Shown here: piece after piece, positions 42,541 to 51,247 of the stretch
Numbering within the stretch: the stretch's first letter is position 1
Layout of the letters: the number at the start of each line of letters is the position of its first letter
From: an uncultured Erysipelotrichaceae bacterium
Lineage (GTDB): Bacteria > Bacillota_I > Bacilli_A > Erysipelotrichales > Erysipelotrichaceae
Length of the DNA stretch: 64,000 nt
Assembly: GCA_902793635.1 (NCBI GenBank)
Contig: CADBEA010000005.1
Location: forward strand, 19,648 to 83,647
Direction of reading: 5' to 3'
The notes under the pieces: model-generated
Told to the model about the DNA's origin: nothing
What the model saw: only the letters and a program-made list of their open reading frames with translations
Databases searched by the model: none
Translations under genes and position numbers: made by a program

Positions 42541-44403
42541 ATGATAAAAAAGATCAATGATTTTCTGGCCGGCTGGCCGATGACGATCGTCGGCGGTATC
42601 TTCCTGATCGCGTCGTTTGTTCTTCCCCGCATCGGATATCCGGCCGGAGAGAACTGCGCGTGGGTGTGCGTGATCATCTGCGGCATTCCGCTTTTGTATC
42701 TGGCGATTTGGAGAGTTATTTATAACGAAGGCATCAGCAAGATTTCTTCCGCACTTCTGATTTCCATCGCAATGATCGCGGCGGTTCTGATCGGTGATCT
42801 GTTTGCGGCAGGGGAAGTCGCGTTCATTATGGAAATCGGCGCTCTTCTGGAAGACATGACGACGGAACGTGCGAAGAAAGGACTGAAGAATCTGATTGCC
42901 CTGGCACCGGAAACTGGCCGTATCATCAGAGACGGAAAGGAAACGATCGTTCCGGCGGATGAAATCCGGACAGGGGACATCCTGCGTATCCTTCCCGGTG
43001 AAACCATACCGGCAGACGGCGTTATTGTGATGGGAGAGACTTCTGTCGATCAGTCTGTCATGACTGGTGAAAGTCTGCCGGTGGATAAGGCACAGGGGGA
43101 TCCGGTATTCAGCGGCACCATCAACCGTTATGGATCGATCGATATTGAAACGACGAAAGCCGGCAGCGACAGTTCGCTGCAGAAGCTGATCCGTATGGTG
43201 GAGGATGCTGAGAAGAATCAGGCTCCCAGCCAGCGGATCGCTGATAAATGGGCAAGCTGGCTGGTTCCTGTCGCTTTGTTAATCGCTGTTCTTGCATATG
43301 TCTTTACCGGCAATATCGTAAGAGCGGTGACAGTCATGGTTGTCTTCTGTCCGTGCGCGCTGGTTGTTGCAACACCTACGGCCATCATGGCAGCAATCGG
43401 TCAGGCGACAAAGCACGGTGTCATTATCAAATCCGGTGAAACACTGGAAAAAATGGGTAAGGTCGATACGATTGCTTTCGACAAGACCGGCACCCTGACC
43501 CAGGGCAATCTGGAAGTCAGTGACATTCTTTCGTTCACGGATATGAGTGAAAAGGAACTGCTGACGATCGCCGCATCGGCGGAAAGCAGAAGCGAACATC
43601 CGCTTGGTAAAGCCATAACGGAGAAAGCCGTTTCTGATGGCATCGCATTGCCGGAGATCTCTGATTTCAGGATGAGTGCCGGCAAGGGCATATCCGCTTC
43701 AATCGGCGGCAACGGATACAGTCTGGGAAATGAGAAATATATTCAGGATGCCGGTATCACCCTGAGTGAACAGGCAGCTGAAGCCTTGGAAAAACTGCGG
43801 AATGAAGGCAAGGCATCGGTCATTGTCGCAGATGAAGATTCTATCATCGGTGTGATCGCCCTGTCTGATACCGTACGGCCGGAAGCGGTGGATGTTGTGA
43901 AGCGTCTGTCCGGCATGAATACAAAATCCGTTCTTCTTACCGGTGACAACCGGAAGGCAGCTGACTTTCTGGCCGGCAAAGTCGGTATCACGGATATCCA
44001 CGCCGATCTTCTCCCCGAACAGAAAGTCGAGAGTATCAATCTGCTGAAGCAGTCCGGTACTGTCTGCATGATCGGTGACGGCGTCAATGACGCCCCGGCA
44101 CTGAAGACGGCCGATGTCGGTGTGGCGATGGGAGCCATGGGCAGCGATATCGCTGTGGAAGCGGCAGATATTGCTCTGATGAGCGATGACATTTCCCGGC
44201 TGCCGTATCTGAAATGGCTGTCCAACACGACGGTAAAGACCATTAAAACAGCAATCACATTATCCATGATCATCAATTTTGTGGCAGTTACTCTGTCAGT
44301 CCTTGGCAAACTGACTCCGACAACCGGAGCATTGGTCCACAATGCCGGTTCCTGCTTCGTCGTGCTGCTTGCCGCACTGCTGTATGACAGGAAATACAAG
44401 TGA
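42541..44403 (+). CDS. P1B-type heavy-metal ATPase without N-terminal metal-binding domain
   Basis: 620 aa. Two hydrophobic hairpins precede the actuator domain (TGES 175-178). Then come the metal-site motif Cys270-Pro-Cys272 (CPCAL), the phosphorylated Asp314 (DKTGTLT), SEHPLGK (the P1B nucleotide motif) and GDGVNDAPAL. There is no HMA or His-rich region at the N-terminus. The C-terminal helix pair ends TTGALVHNAGSCFVVLLAALLYDRK, which lacks the clear Cu (MSxSS) or Zn/Cd (DxG) signatures, so the metal is not certain. The ATG 42541 has AGGAG five bases upstream; an ATG six codons earlier has no ribosome site. Confidence 0.9.
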   Translation: MIKKINDFLAGWPMTIVGGIFLIASFVLPRIGYPAGENCAWVCVIICGIPLLYLAIWRVIYNEGISKISSALLISIAMIAAVLIGDLFAAGEVAFIMEIGALLEDMTTERAKKGLKNLIALAPETGRIIRDGKETIVPADEIRTGDILRILPGETIPADGVIVMGETSVDQSVMTGESLPVDKAQGDPVFSGTINRYGSIDIETTKAGSDSSLQKLIRMVEDAEKNQAPSQRIADKWASWLVPVALLIAVLAYVFTGNIVRAVTVMVVFCPCALVVATPTAIMAAIGQATKHGVIIKSGETLEKMGKVDTIAFDKTGTLTQGNLEVSDILSFTDMSEKELLTIAASAESRSEHPLGKAITEKAVSDGIALPEISDFRMSAGKGISASIGGNGYSLGNEKYIQDAGITLSEQAAEALEKLRNEGKASVIVADEDSIIGVIALSDTVRPEAVDVVKRLSGMNTKSVLLTGDNRKAADFLAGKVGITDIHADLLPEQKVESINLLKQSGTVCMIGDGVNDAPALKTADVGVAMGAMGSDIAVEAADIALMSDDISRLPYLKWLSNTTVKTIKTAITLSMIINFVAVTLSVLGKLTPTTGALVHNAGSCFVVLLAALLYDRKYK

Positions 44404-44420
44404 GTATTTGAAAAGAGAAA

Positions 44421-44455
44421 AACCAGGAGCGGTCTGATCCGCTCCTGATTTGTTT
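44421..44455. terminator. Terminator after the ATPase gene
   Basis: Perfect stem CAGGAGCGG / CCGCTCCTG with a TCTGAT loop and TTTG tail; an A-run on the left allows use by the minus-strand gene too. Confidence 0.85.
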
Positions 44456-44468
44456 CTGCTTATGTGTG

Positions 44469-44999
44469 TCAGTTTTCCGCGAGTTTTATCACGGTGTTTG
44501 CCGTTCTGATCGTGAGTTTATCTGCGATACCATGGGAAGCTGTCTTTTTCCACCAGCTGCATTTCTGATATTTTTTCCGGTCAAACGTCCAGAAGATAAC
44601 ATCCCTGTATATTTCTGTCCGTTCAAGTCCTTCAGAAGGTTCACCCAGCAGACGGCAGATATCTTCGGGACTGTCTTCGGAAAGAATGAAGATCAGGTTG
44701 TCATACCATCCCTTGTCAGCGGTATTCCACCAGGGCGGCGCATGACGCAGCACATCCTGAAGGACATCCAGCGCCATGACATATACCGGTATGTCCAGAG
44801 CAAACCTGTTTTTGATTATTCTGGCAATTTCTTTCCCGGCATCACGGTCATCGCAGGAGAATACGATATTGCCGCTGTTCAGATATGTCGTGACGGCCTG
44901 GAAGCCCGCGCTTTCAAGTTTCTTTTTCAGTTCCGGCATACCGATCCTGTTTTTGCCGCTGATATTGACACCTCTTAATAAGGCGATGTACCGGTTCAT
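44469..44999 (-). CDS. DUF1697 family protein
   Basis: 176 aa, full length for DUF1697: MNRYIALLRGVNISGKNRIGMPELKKKLESAGFQAVTTYLNSGNIVFSC, then HAPPWW, LIFILSEDSPEDICRLLGEP and KLTIRTANTVIKLAE. The family is widespread and of unknown function. GGAGA precedes the ATG. Transcribed towards the ATPase terminator. Confidence 0.92.
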   Translation of the reverse strand: MNRYIALLRGVNISGKNRIGMPELKKKLESAGFQAVTTYLNSGNIVFSCDDRDAGKEIARIIKNRFALDIPVYVMALDVLQDVLRHAPPWWNTADKGWYDNLIFILSEDSPEDICRLLGEPSEGLERTEIYRDVIFWTFDRKKYQKCSWWKKTASHGIADKLTIRTANTVIKLAEN

Positions 45000-45038
45000 A
45001 AGATTCTCCTATGCTGCCGTACAACAGCATATTCTCTC

Positions 45039-45596
45039 TCAGTGTGCATCGTTATACTTCTCCTGTTTGGCGATCTGTTCGGTAAGATGAATGTTCCGGC
45101 TGTTCCATAAGACCAGTGGTTCAGCTGTCAGTGACTTGGAAAAGATCAGCATTTTGTATTTCAGACAGGCAGGGTCGTCCGGATTCTGATAAGGTTCGCC
45201 GGCATACCCGTTGGCCTGATAGAAGGCAATTGCCGCATCATTGTTTTCCGCATCTGTATACAGACGGGTATAACGGTATCCTCTTTCGGCTGCCATGGTC
45301 TCAAACCGTTTCAGAGCTTCGGAACCAAGATGCTTCCTGCGGAATTCTTTCCGGATACCGAACCAGCCCAGCCAGGCGCTCTCAGAATCTTCCGGATAAC
45401 TGTAGATTCCAATGATACCCACGCAGATTCCGTCTTCATAGAGCAGAAAGTATTCAAAGCCGACTGAACCGTAAATGGATTCTTCAAAATTCGCCCGGCC
45501 GCTTTCGCCCGGGAAGAGTTCCTCCTGTATTTCAATCGCATAACCGATATTCTTTTCCGTGACTCTTTCAAGTTCCATGTTTTCTGTGCTTTCCAT
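45039..45596 (-). CDS. GNAT-family N-acetyltransferase
   Basis: 185 aa. The acetyl-CoA pattern is GWFGIRKEFRRKHLGSEALKRFETMAAERGYRYTRLYTDAENNDAAIAFYQANGY. The last ~45 residues (SLTAEPLVLWNSRNIHLTEQIAKQEKYNDAH) lie outside the usual domain. The start is uncertain: ATG 45596 has no good ribosome site, and ATG 45578 has only a weak GGAAAG. The substrate is unknown. Confidence 0.82.
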   Translation of the reverse strand: MESTENMELERVTEKNIGYAIEIQEELFPGESGRANFEESIYGSVGFEYFLLYEDGICVGIIGIYSYPEDSESAWLGWFGIRKEFRRKHLGSEALKRFETMAAERGYRYTRLYTDAENNDAAIAFYQANGYAGEPYQNPDDPACLKYKMLIFSKSLTAEPLVLWNSRNIHLTEQIAKQEKYNDAH

Positions 45597-45662
45597 CAAT
45601 TACTTAATACAGTTACTTTATACCTCAGAATTCCATCGTTGAAACTCCATTTGATCCGGCAG

Positions 45663-46580
45663 CTATTTCGTCATTTTCGCATTCCATTCCGTAGCGTCAT
45701 CCCGCTTTGTTTCATCAAACCAGTGCCACTTTTTTGAGGCATACAGGATGAACAGGAGGAATAAGACCTTGTGAGCGAGATTGAGAACGACAGACGGAAT
45801 GGTCTGTTCGGAAGAGATCGCGCCGAAGCCGAAACCGGTCATGAAAATCACGGTCGAGTTGTTGACGATATGCATGGCTGTGGGTGCTTCCAGACCTCTG
45901 GTGAACACACAGCTCAGCATATACAGAAGCGCTGAGACAGCAATTTCGACACGTCCGACAAGGTTATAAGGATGTACCAGTGTGAAGAATACGATCTGAA
46001 CAGCGATACCGGGAATTGCCATATTGAACCAGCTGCTGACGGTCTGGGTGATAAATCCCCGGTATACCATTTCCTCGGCAAGACCCTGGAACAATACCAT
46101 CACAGCCATGATGAGGAAGCCGCCGGCAGTGAACTTAACAGGGCCGGCCTGTTCCTTGATAAGAATTGATACGATGGTCGGTATGCCGAGAATCACAAAA
46201 GCAGCAGCGAATGCCTTGAGGAAAGACTTCCACCTCCATCCTCCCATCGAGGAGAAGTAAGAGGAGATCGGGCGGTCTTTGACGATCAGTGCTGCCAGGA
46301 GCAGCGAGGGAATGTATGAGAATGCCTCTGCGCCGTTTTTGAAGGCACCTGCCGCCGTATAGAAATCCCTGCCGTCATAACCGGCAGTTTCAGATACTGC
46401 TCCGGCACCGAAAACCAGTTTGCTGATGACAGAAGCCAGCAGGTTGAAAGCCACGAAGAAGACAGCAAAGAAAGCCAAAACAATCAGCGGCCGGAACCAT
46501 TTGTAGGTAATAAACCTTCTTGGATAAGTAGTGTATTCATGTTCGTCCGAAACGTTGTTCATAGCAGGTTTCCATTTCAT
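45663..46580 (-). CDS. CPBP-family intramembrane metalloprotease (CAAX-type)
   Basis: 305 aa with about eight membrane helices. The family motifs are present: GLAEEMVYRGF (EExxxR), FFTLVHPYN (His) and AMHIVNNS (HxxxN). CPBP proteins cleave near membranes or protect against self-made bacteriocins in some Gram-positives. Its own target cannot be told. A promoter resembling TTGATC-N16-TATAAT is readable upstream on the minus strand around 46628-46655. The ribosome site is weak (GGAAAAG). Confidence 0.88.
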   Translation of the reverse strand: MKWKPAMNNVSDEHEYTTYPRRFITYKWFRPLIVLAFFAVFFVAFNLLASVISKLVFGAGAVSETAGYDGRDFYTAAGAFKNGAEAFSYIPSLLLAALIVKDRPISSYFSSMGGWRWKSFLKAFAAAFVILGIPTIVSILIKEQAGPVKFTAGGFLIMAVMVLFQGLAEEMVYRGFITQTVSSWFNMAIPGIAVQIVFFTLVHPYNLVGRVEIAVSALLYMLSCVFTRGLEAPTAMHIVNNSTVIFMTGFGFGAISSEQTIPSVVLNLAHKVLFLLFILYASKKWHWFDETKRDDATEWNAKMTK

Positions 46581-46864
46581 GATCTTTTCCGGTTTAATCT
46601 TTTCATATTCGCATTGCTTTAATGATTATATTATTGCACCAATGCGGATCAAACCTTCACGAATTCAGCCTCATGCAGGAAAACCTGTACAGAAAAGAGA
46701 TTGCAAATCTATATCTGAGCGTTATACGCAAACAGGAAGCTTTCGTCCGCTCTCCATGGAAAGACATGTGAAGCAGTCATTTTGTGTCCATACCGGATAT
46801 GATTACAGTACAATGATGATAGACAAAAAGTATCATTGCTTACATTTTGAGAAAGGAATATCAT

Positions 46865-47665
46865 ATGGCCAAAATAGTATGTAATTTTTATTCGCGCACA
46901 CTGCTGAGAGCGGTGGATATCACCGTGATCATTCCGACTTCCACATGTCCGGAATCTCTGGGACTGGGCGACAAGCCGACGCATGTCATCACTGACAAAT
47001 ATCCGGTCGTTTATCTTCTGCATGGCTTCGGCAACAATCATGCCCAGTGGACAGGATATACCAATGTTGAAATGTTTGCTGAAGAACAGCGGATCGCCAT
47101 CGTTAATCTCTCGGCTGAAAACAAGTCCTATTCCAAAGTGGGAGGTGACGATTTCTTCACTTTCGTATCGGAGGAACTGCCGGAGTTCGTAACGAATATG
47201 TTCCCGATCTCCGCCAGGCCGGAAGACACCTATATTGCCGGGCTTTCCATGGGAGGCTACGGCTCTTACCTCCATGGTCTTAGCCATCCGGAAAGATTCA
47301 CAGCCATCGGAACATTCTCAGCCGGCGTTGAAATTGTTCCCGAGCAGCTCGCCAATATGGGCGGCGGCAATGGCTTTACCGGAGCGGCCGGCGGCAAAAG
47401 CGTTCTTCATGATCTCGCCAAAGCCGTCAAAGAAGAGGGGAAGACTTTCCCGAAGATCTACGCAGCGTGCGGAACCGCCGACTTCCTGTTTGCATCCTGC
47501 AAAGCGTTCGCGGACGAGCTCAAAGAACTTGGCGCCGACGTTACCTGGGATGAAATCGAAGGATATGGACATGAGTGGCGCTTCTGGAATATCGAAGTGG
47601 AGAAATTCCTGGAATGGCTGCCCCGTACCGATGCCTATGCCGCAAAGGGCAAACGAGCGATCTGA
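46865..47665 (+). CDS. Esterase of the EstA/acetyl-esterase (esterase D) family
   Basis: 266 aa. The alpha/beta hydrolase fold reads VYLLHGFGNNHAQW (oxyanion), IAGLSMGGYGSYLHGL (Ser in GLSMG), CGTADFLFASCKAF (Asp) and EGYGHEWRFW (His). It is similar to tributyrin esterase and acetyl-xylan-type esterases that remove short acyl groups. The ATG 46865 has AAAGGA seven bases upstream. No signal peptide, so cytoplasmic. A terminator follows. Confidence 0.9.
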   Translation: MAKIVCNFYSRTLLRAVDITVIIPTSTCPESLGLGDKPTHVITDKYPVVYLLHGFGNNHAQWTGYTNVEMFAEEQRIAIVNLSAENKSYSKVGGDDFFTFVSEELPEFVTNMFPISARPEDTYIAGLSMGGYGSYLHGLSHPERFTAIGTFSAGVEIVPEQLANMGGGNGFTGAAGGKSVLHDLAKAVKEEGKTFPKIYAACGTADFLFASCKAFADELKELGADVTWDEIEGYGHEWRFWNIEVEKFLEWLPRTDAYAAKGKRAI

Positions 47666-47714
47666 CTGGTCAGAAGATTCCATTGTTCTTTCTGAAGCAA
47701 TATCTGAAACAAAG

Positions 47715-47742
47715 AATGAGCAGCTTGCGCTGCTCATTTTTG
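47715..47742 (+). terminator. Terminator of the esterase gene
   Basis: Perfect stem AATGAGCAGC / GCTGCTCATT with a TTGC tetraloop and TTTT tail. Confidence 0.92.
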
Positions 47743-47752
47743 CATAAGGATT

Positions 47753-48160
47753 TCAGTCGCTGTCTTTCTGACGGTCTGTTTTGCTGTTTCTGTATTCCCG
47801 GTTCTTTTCTTCACTGGGAAAGTGCTCGACTGCAAAATCAGTGGCTTCCTTACTGACTTGGATATCATTGTCAGCACGTTTGTATGCATCTGACCATGGG
47901 GCGAGGTTCATGTAGTTCTCGTCATATACGATACAGTGAGGCATGGAGTAATAATCGTCATCCGCCTCAAAAAGGTGTCTTCCGTTACTGATCAGTTCAT
48001 CGGGGTACTTGTCACCCATCGCATCGGTGCCCAGCATGTCGTATGTCTCTTTATCGATTTCGCACAGCTGGTAAAAACCCCGCCAGCTTCGCTGGGCAGT
48101 ATAAAGATTTCTTTCTTCGTCATAACAGGCTTTCCAGCCGATACCTTCTTTGAATTGCAT
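47753..48160 (-). CDS. Small acidic protein of unknown function
   Basis: 135 aa, rich in Asp, Glu, Tyr and Trp (MQFKEGIGWKACYDEERNLY ... LCEIDKETYDMLGTDAMGDKYP). No family is recognised; there is no signal peptide or membrane segment. Its size and composition recall immunity-type proteins, but there is no direct proof. AAGGAG lies about ten bases before the ATG. It lies 85 bases downstream of the decarboxylase stop on the same strand and may be the last gene of that transcript. Confidence 0.7.
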   Translation of the reverse strand: MQFKEGIGWKACYDEERNLYTAQRSWRGFYQLCEIDKETYDMLGTDAMGDKYPDELISNGRHLFEADDDYYSMPHCIVYDENYMNLAPWSDAYKRADNDIQVSKEATDFAVEHFPSEEKNREYRNSKTDRQKDSD

Positions 48161-48245
48161 CCGTAGTTCTCCTTCAGAATCTTCTATTCATGTGTTTGTC
48201 GTGTACGCTCCAGTGAGTTGTATATCCAATCATGGACTTTCACCG

Positions 48246-49700
48246 TCAGTCAATTACCATTACGGTTTCCATCGTTTCATCCGGCAGTCCCTGTATATAG
48301 GCACCGGAAAGTCTGATCTGTTTCAGGTAATTCAGAATGTCAGCGGAGAATATCTCGCCCGGCCGGATGAGAGGGATTCCCGGCGGCGAAATATCGATCA
48401 TCTCAGCACAGACGCGGCCTTCCGCTTCCTCCCATGAAACGGCTTTTTTCTTCGCGAAATACGCATCACGCGGTGAAATGGCAAAACGGGCCAGACCGGG
48501 AGGCTTAGTCATTCCGGGAAGGAGAATTCCGTCTGTATGTTTTTCTGCGATGCTGTTCAATGCCGAAACAAGCATCTTGATATCTTCCGTACTGTTCGCG
48601 TAGCTGACGATCGCCAGAATATTGTTTCTGTCTGCCATTTCCACTTCCACATTATGATCTTCAAACAGCATGGCTTTCAGATCAAATCCGCTGATGCCCA
48701 GCTGGGAAGCACTGATGACAAGGCGTGTTTCATCAAACCGGAAGACCGATGATTTTCCTTCAAGTTCTCTGCCGGCACAGCGCAGTCCGGGAATGGCATT
48801 GATTCTCTCTCTTGCCTCAGCGGCAAGTTCCAGGGCTCTGCTGACCATTTCCTTTCCATGGAGGGCAAGGTCTCTTCTTGCTGTATCAATCGAGTTTAAA
48901 AGAATATAAGAAGGGCTGCTGCTCTGGACGATCGTCAGGCTTTTTCTGATCCTGTCGATATCCACATGACTGCTTCTGACATGCAGCAGGGAACTCTGGG
49001 TCAGGGCACCGCCGGTCTTATGAAGACTCTGCACACACATGTCCGCACCGCAGGCAAGCGCGCCATTGGCCAGCTGTTCTGAGAAACAGCAATGTGTTCC
49101 GTGTGCTTCATCGACAAGCAGCAGGGCATTGTGACGGTGACATATTTCAGCCAGAGCACGGATGTCGGAAATGACGCCGTAATAGTTCGGACTGGTTACG
49201 AGCATTGCCCGGCATTCCGGATACAGTTCAAACATTTTCTCAACTTCCGCCGGGCTGATGCTGCCCGGGATATCCCACTCAGAAATATAATCAGGCATGA
49301 CGTAGACGGGTTCCGCGCCATTCATGATCAGTCCGCTGTTCACGGAGCGGTGAGAATTTGCGTCAATGAGGACTCTGTCATGCGGTCCGGCAGCAGACAG
49401 CAGCATGGCCTGATTGCCGCAGGTGCTGCCGTTGACCAGAAAAAAGGTATGATCTGCGCCGAAGAGTTCCGCCGCGAGTTCCTGTGCTTCTTTGATAGCA
49501 CCCACCGGACAGTGCAGATCATCCGTGATTTCTGTCTCGGTAATGTCTATTTTAAAAATATTGTCGCCGGCATACTCTCTGAGCAGACTGCCCGGACCGT
49601 TTTCATAACGATGTCCCGGCACACAGAAATAAGCCGGTCTCAGCTGTGCGTATTTCATTGCCGCATCGAAGATGGGCGCTTTGTTCTGATCCTGATTCAT
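48246..49700 (-). CDS. Orn/Lys/Arg-type PLP decarboxylase
   Basis: 484 aa. PLP-dependent fold-I decarboxylase: RPAYFCVPGHRYENG, FFLVNGSTCGNQAMLLSAAG, LLVDEAHGTHCCF and SLHKTGGALTQSS with the PLP-binding Lys in SLHKT. The C-terminal domain (PPGLARFAISPRDAYFAKKKAVSWEEAEGRVCAEMIDISPPGIPLIRPGE) is typical. These enzymes make polyamine precursors (agmatine, cadaverine or putrescine) and consume acid; which amino acid is used is not decided by the motifs. GAGG lies about eight bases before the start. Cytoplasmic. Confidence 0.92.
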   Translation of the reverse strand: MNQDQNKAPIFDAAMKYAQLRPAYFCVPGHRYENGPGSLLREYAGDNIFKIDITETEITDDLHCPVGAIKEAQELAAELFGADHTFFLVNGSTCGNQAMLLSAAGPHDRVLIDANSHRSVNSGLIMNGAEPVYVMPDYISEWDIPGSISPAEVEKMFELYPECRAMLVTSPNYYGVISDIRALAEICHRHNALLLVDEAHGTHCCFSEQLANGALACGADMCVQSLHKTGGALTQSSLLHVRSSHVDIDRIRKSLTIVQSSSPSYILLNSIDTARRDLALHGKEMVSRALELAAEARERINAIPGLRCAGRELEGKSSVFRFDETRLVISASQLGISGFDLKAMLFEDHNVEVEMADRNNILAIVSYANSTEDIKMLVSALNSIAEKHTDGILLPGMTKPPGLARFAISPRDAYFAKKKAVSWEEAEGRVCAEMIDISPPGIPLIRPGEIFSADILNYLKQIRLSGAYIQGLPDETMETVMVID

Positions 49701-49739
49701 GTTGTATTCCTCTAATGAATATTAACTGTGTGACCGTCC

Positions 49740-50261
49740 TCAGACAAACAGAAAACCACGCCATCCGCGGCTCGAATAGTATGAGTCTGCTCCGTTGTGA
49801 AATGTGAATACTTCACCATAACGGCGCTCGCAGAACAGCGCGCCTCCTTTGCCTCGGATATTGTCCGGCGTCAGGATCCAGCTTGATGTTTTCAGATCGA
49901 ACTGACCAAGCTCCTGCAGTCTTCTGTACAGAGTCTCGCTCAATAATGACACTCCCATTTCCTCAGCCTGATGCATCGCGCTGCCTGCCGGAGGATTCTT
50001 TTTGCGGCTTTGCAAAGCTGCATCATCATAGCAGAGGCTTCGGCGGCCGGCCGGTGTTTCCGGCGAACAGTCACAGAAAATGAATCTGCCGGTTTCTTCA
50101 TCCATACCGATGACATCCGGCTCGCCGCCGGTTGCCTCCATTTGCCGGAGTGTTTCGACAGCATCTCTGTTTTCGTTCAGTCTTGCTTCGACATCCTCCC
50201 ATGCGATATGAGGATGCCGTGACATATTCTGCTGAAATCTGTTTTTTAATGTTTCAATCAT
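49740..50261 (-). CDS. DUF4256 family protein
   Basis: 173 aa. The DUF4256 pattern is readable: NRFQQNMSRHPHIAWEDVEARLNENRDAVETLRQMEATGGEPDVIGMDEETGRFIFCDCSPETPAGRRSLCYD ... GVSLLSETLYRRLQELGQFDLKTSSWILTPDNIRGKGGALFCERRYGEVFTFHNGADSYYSSRGWRGFL. Function unknown. GGAG lies six bases before ATG 50261; a TTG two codons earlier is less likely. It lies 24 bases from the next gene on the same strand. Confidence 0.88.
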   Translation of the reverse strand: MIETLKNRFQQNMSRHPHIAWEDVEARLNENRDAVETLRQMEATGGEPDVIGMDEETGRFIFCDCSPETPAGRRSLCYDDAALQSRKKNPPAGSAMHQAEEMGVSLLSETLYRRLQELGQFDLKTSSWILTPDNIRGKGGALFCERRYGEVFTFHNGADSYYSSRGWRGFLFV

Positions 50262-50285
50262 TTCCAACTCCTATGAACGGTTCGT

Positions 50286-50822
50286 TCAATGAAACAGTCC
50301 GGTCCATTTCCTTTTCAGACTGCTCAGATAGTCCGCAATATATGCGGGATCGGAAAATTCCTGCATGACATAGTCTGACGCGCGGGTCATTGTGCCGTTC
50401 TCAGCACGGCCCCGCACGAGCCGGGTATATCTTTCAAGTTCGTGAAGGTATGCGTCTGCTTCTCCTTTGGAAAAACAGTTTTTGTTTACTGCTTTTTCCG
50501 CCATCCGGAAACTGTCCGGCAGCATGTATAAAATCGTAACATCATCCAGGCATTTCGTCCGGAGAGGGTAATACAGAAGGGTGTTCCAATGCTTATTCTG
50601 TCTGTCCGCTTTCAGCAGTTCTGTTACCGCTGCATAAGTGCGGAAAGCTTCTTTACCACACATGTCCGATGTCAGAAAAGAGGAAATGAGTTCTTCGGTC
50701 CACATTTTTTCTGTCTCTCTGGAAATATGATAGCTTTCATATTCGCCGCCTTCACCTTCACGGTCCATATGGAAGCGATTCCCATTGTATTTTAAAAACA
50801 GCTCTTTTGCCCGTTCTGTCAT
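50286..50822 (-). CDS. Helical protein of unknown function
   Basis: 178 aa, mostly alpha-helical and charged (MTERAKELFLKYNGNRFHMD ... LLKADRQNKHWNTLLYYPLRTK ... MQEFSDPAYIADYLSSLKRKW). No family is recognised; no signal peptide or membrane helix. ATG 50822 is chosen since GAGG lies five bases upstream; an ATG nine codons earlier is also open. It is the first gene of a minus-strand run towards the DUF4256 gene and decarboxylase. Confidence 0.75.
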   Translation of the reverse strand: MTERAKELFLKYNGNRFHMDREGEGGEYESYHISRETEKMWTEELISSFLTSDMCGKEAFRTYAAVTELLKADRQNKHWNTLLYYPLRTKCLDDVTILYMLPDSFRMAEKAVNKNCFSKGEADAYLHELERYTRLVRGRAENGTMTRASDYVMQEFSDPAYIADYLSSLKRKWTGLFH

Positions 50823-51041
50823 GGTCACCTCATAATATGTATCAATCATATAATATCGTTTAGCAAAACGGTATATTGCGAATCAGACAGAATCCAATCA
50901 GTCTGTGCATCTGCCGGCGTAAATACACATGCGAGCACTTTGGTAAATACACCGCTTGCAGGGTGTGATAAAAAGTGAATAAATAAGGCCGTTTGTATTA
51001 CTGGTAAAATGAATCATCAGATAAAAAAGGAGGGATGATAC

Positions 51042-51167
51042 ATGAACGATAAAAACAAGGAAATATCAGTTTCGTTACTGGCATTTACTGTCTTCTACTC
51101 TGTTGCTATCTATATTCTTCTGATTGGCTTCTATTTCTGGCACTGGCATAAGCAGGACCGGACGTAA
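51042..51167 (+). CDS. 41-aa single-helix membrane peptide
   Basis: MNDKNKEISVSLLAFTVFYS then VAIYILLIGFYFWHWHKQDRT: a short charged start, one membrane helix (about residues 9-33) and a His/Trp/Lys tail. AAGGAGG lies about ten bases before the ATG, and a terminator follows 44 bases after the stop, so it looks like a complete little gene. Upstream at 50947-50970, ACACC-N8-GGTGT forms an inverted repeat near a possible TTGCAG-N17-ATAAAT promoter. Function unknown. Confidence 0.7.
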   Translation: MNDKNKEISVSLLAFTVFYSVAIYILLIGFYFWHWHKQDRT

Positions 51168-51210
51168 AATAATAATAGATTCCTGTCTGCCGGTAACAAC
51201 AGGTACTGTT

Positions 51211-51246
51211 GAAAACAGTCCTACATCATTACAGGACTGTTTTTCA
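51211..51246. terminator. Bidirectional terminator after the 41-aa peptide gene
   Basis: Perfect stem AACAGTCCT / AGGACTGTT with a 10-base loop, A-run before and TTTT after. Confidence 0.88.
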
Positions 51247-51247
51247 T

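Noticed and set aside
46531..46884. A 117-codon plus-strand frame across the 46.6-46.9 kb gap.
   Set aside because: It overlaps the CPBP gene start and the esterase start, reads across promoter-like DNA and has no family pattern.
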